Origin: Candidatus Sumerlaeota bacterium
GTDB lineage: Bacteria; Sumerlaeota; Sumerlaeia; JADFCT01
Reading direction: 5' to 3'
NCBI GenBank assembly: GCA_026398575.1
Contig: JAPLSP010000028.1
Span: forward strand, 1 to 14,055
Length of the DNA: 14,055 bases
Positions 12,863 to 14,055 of this stretch are shown one piece after another (position 1 is the first letter of the stretch; every line of letters starts with the position of its first letter). The notes below the pieces were generated by a model. The model saw only the letters and a list, made by a program, of their open reading frames with translations. It did no database searches and had not been told where the DNA came from. The position numbers and the translations under genes are program-made.

Positions 12863-14055
12863 TTAAGATTTTTTACGCCGGGCGCGGGGCGGGGCGGTTT
12901 TTTTCTTTTCGGCGGACTGCGACAGAAGCGCCAGGGCCTGTTCGAGCGTCATGGACTCGGGCGTCACGTCGCGCGGCAGCGTCGCGTGCGTTTTGCCGTC
13001 GGAGACATAAGGGCCGTAGCGCCCGGCCAGCGCCTGGATATTCAGGCCGCTTTCGGGATGCGCGCCCAATTCCTTCAGGACTTCCTTGCCCTTCCTGCGC
13101 TTTTCTTCGGCCAACCGCGCCACAGCCTCGTCCAGCGTGATCGTGAAGAGATGATCGGCCGTCGGCAGGCTGCGATATTCGCCGTCGCGCTCGATGTAAG
13201 GCCCGAACCTTCCCAGGTTTGCCCGGATCGGTTTACCGGTCGCGGGATCGTGGCCGACGATACGCGGCAGCGACAACAGCTGCAGGGCGTATTCGAGCGT
13301 CACGTTTTCGAGCGCCACTCCACGGGGCACGCTGTTGCGTTTGGGCTTGGGCGCCTTGATTTTTTTTGAGGCGGATTTGGAGGATGAGGCTTTTGTATGG
13401 GACTTAGGGGATTTATGGGACTTAGGGGATTCAGAGGAATCTTCTTCACCCAGCGCTTCGGGCGCTTCCTCTTCGCTGGCTGCTTCGGGCGTTTCCGCTT
13501 CATCGCCATTGCCGTTGGTGTTGCCGTTTTCGCCCAGCTGGACATAAGGGCCGTATGGACCCAACAAGGCAAAGACCTTCAATCCCGTCATGGGATCAAT
13601 GCCCAATGGCTTATTGCCTTCCGCGCGCTGTTTGATAATCTCCAGCGCTTTTTGCGGCGTCAGCTCGTCAATCAAGACGTTGTAGGGAATGGTGGCCACG
13701 TTGCCCTCGCCGCCTTCGCCGCGCTGAACATAAGCCGAGTTGCGCCCGATGCGCGCCGTGATGGGCTGGCCGGTTTCCGGGTCTTCGCCGATGGGAATGG
13801 CGGGGAATTCGATCTTCGGCAATTCGGCTTCGATACTGCGCGCCAGGCCCGGCTCTCCCTCGGCGCCGGACCCGAGATAAAACAGCGACAGGAAATCCTG
13901 CCAGTTCCGCTTTCCCGAAGCGATCTCGTCGAGCTCGTCTTCCATCAGCGCGGTGAATCCGATGTCCACATAATGCGCAAAATGCCGCCGCAATAAATAA
14001 ACGACCGCCATGCCGACGTAGTTGGGAATCAGCGCGCCGCCCTTCTTCAGGACAT
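12863..14055 (-). CDS. topA: DNA topoisomerase I, C-terminal part (5' end outside the window)
   Basis: The frame is open to the window edge and starts LKKGGALIPNYVGMAVVYLL, then HYVDIGFTALMEDELDEIASG, which is the end of the type IA topoisomerase core. The catalytic tyrosine and Toprim domain must lie beyond the window. After the core come several topoisomerase C-terminal repeats: TARIGRNSAYVQRGEGGEG, LLGPYGPYVQLGE, ANLGRFGPYIERDGEYRS and ALAGRYGPYVSDGKTHATLP. No CxxC zinc ribbon is seen, so this is the repeat-tailed form of TopA. An acidic then lysine/serine-rich linker separates the second and third repeats and holds an 18-bp tandem duplication. The basic end (KKKTAPPRARRKKS) probably contacts DNA. 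It relaxes negative supercoils. Confidence 0.93.
   Translation of the reverse strand, partial: VLKKGGALIPNYVGMAVVYLLRRHFAHYVDIGFTALMEDELDEIASGKRNWQDFLSLFYLGSGAEGEPGLARSIEAELPKIEFPAIPIGEDPETGQPITARIGRNSAYVQRGEGGEGNVATIPYNVLIDELTPQKALEIIKQRAEGNKPLGIDPMTGLKVFALLGPYGPYVQLGENGNTNGNGDEAETPEAASEEEAPEALGEEDSSESPKSHKSPKSHTKASSSKSASKKIKAPKPKRNSVPRGVALENVTLEYALQLLSLPRIVGHDPATGKPIRANLGRFGPYIERDGEYRSLPTADHLFTITLDEAVARLAEEKRRKGKEVLKELGAHPESGLNIQALAGRYGPYVSDGKTHATLPRDVTPESMTLEQALALLSQSAEKKKTAPPRARRKKS
13396..13431 (-). repeat. 18-bp tandem duplication in the topA linker
   Basis: Two identical 18-bp units lie at 13396-13413 and 13414-13431. Each is made of two related 9-mers (TATGGGACT and TAGGGGATT on the plus strand). 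They encode SPKSHK and SPKSHT in the low-complexity linker between topoisomerase C-terminal repeats. The frame is kept. Confidence 0.88.

Overview
The window looks like a chromosomal segment of an uncultivated Gram-negative-type bacterium. Three things point to a candidate phylum in or near the PVC group, such as Sumerlaeota (BRC1), though this placement is inference from memory of these families. They are the pseudopilins with long type II-style leaders and a C-terminal TTDLPYDPTNGTIS block, the large GT-C membrane proteins, and an unusual abundance of short degenerate tandem repeats. Most genes are GC-rich; the region around 0.9-1.65 kb, the pilin region and the 11.5-12.85 kb ATPase region look less so by eye. 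No tRNA, rRNA, CRISPR array or transposase was seen.

Layout: (1) the end of a DUF58 gene (1-882), probably from a MoxR/DUF58/von Willebrand cluster. (2) A small translationally coupled pair: a 70-aa protein of unknown function and a DUF2335 two-helix membrane protein (995-1646), with a candidate promoter in front. (3) Two minus-strand pseudopilin genes (1714-2403 and 2622-3287), separated by a strong terminator and by a promoter with a perfect TATAAT. (4) A BaiN/HI0933-type flavoprotein (3365-4660). (5) A plus-strand run of three genes: a large GT-C-like membrane protein (4839-7370), an orphan CARF-HEPN protein of the Csm6/TIGR02710 type (7462-8730) and RuvX/YqgF (8784-9227). (6) A minus-strand GT39-like membrane protein fused to TPRs (9283-11493). 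(7) A divergent DUF4143-type ATPase (11635-12792). (8) The C-terminal part of DNA topoisomerase I on the minus strand (12863 to the window end), convergent with the ATPase. A perfect 25-bp inverted repeat lies between the last two.

The most striking signal between 5.2 and 13.4 kb is a set of short repeat families with unit lengths of 7, 9, 10, 33 and 36 bp. Many copies lie inside reading frames without breaking them. They sit in membrane-protein loops, in an interdomain linker or at extreme C-termini. At three places a repeat unit supplies, or directly adjoins, the stop codon. Decamer arrays in opposite orientation flank ruvX, and heptamer arrays fill most of the space between the GT-C gene and the CARF-HEPN gene. 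This suggests recurrent repeat spread and expansion, tolerated where proteins are flexible. The CARF-HEPN gene has no CRISPR locus nearby and is the best candidate for an unrecognised cyclic-oligonucleotide-controlled RNase.
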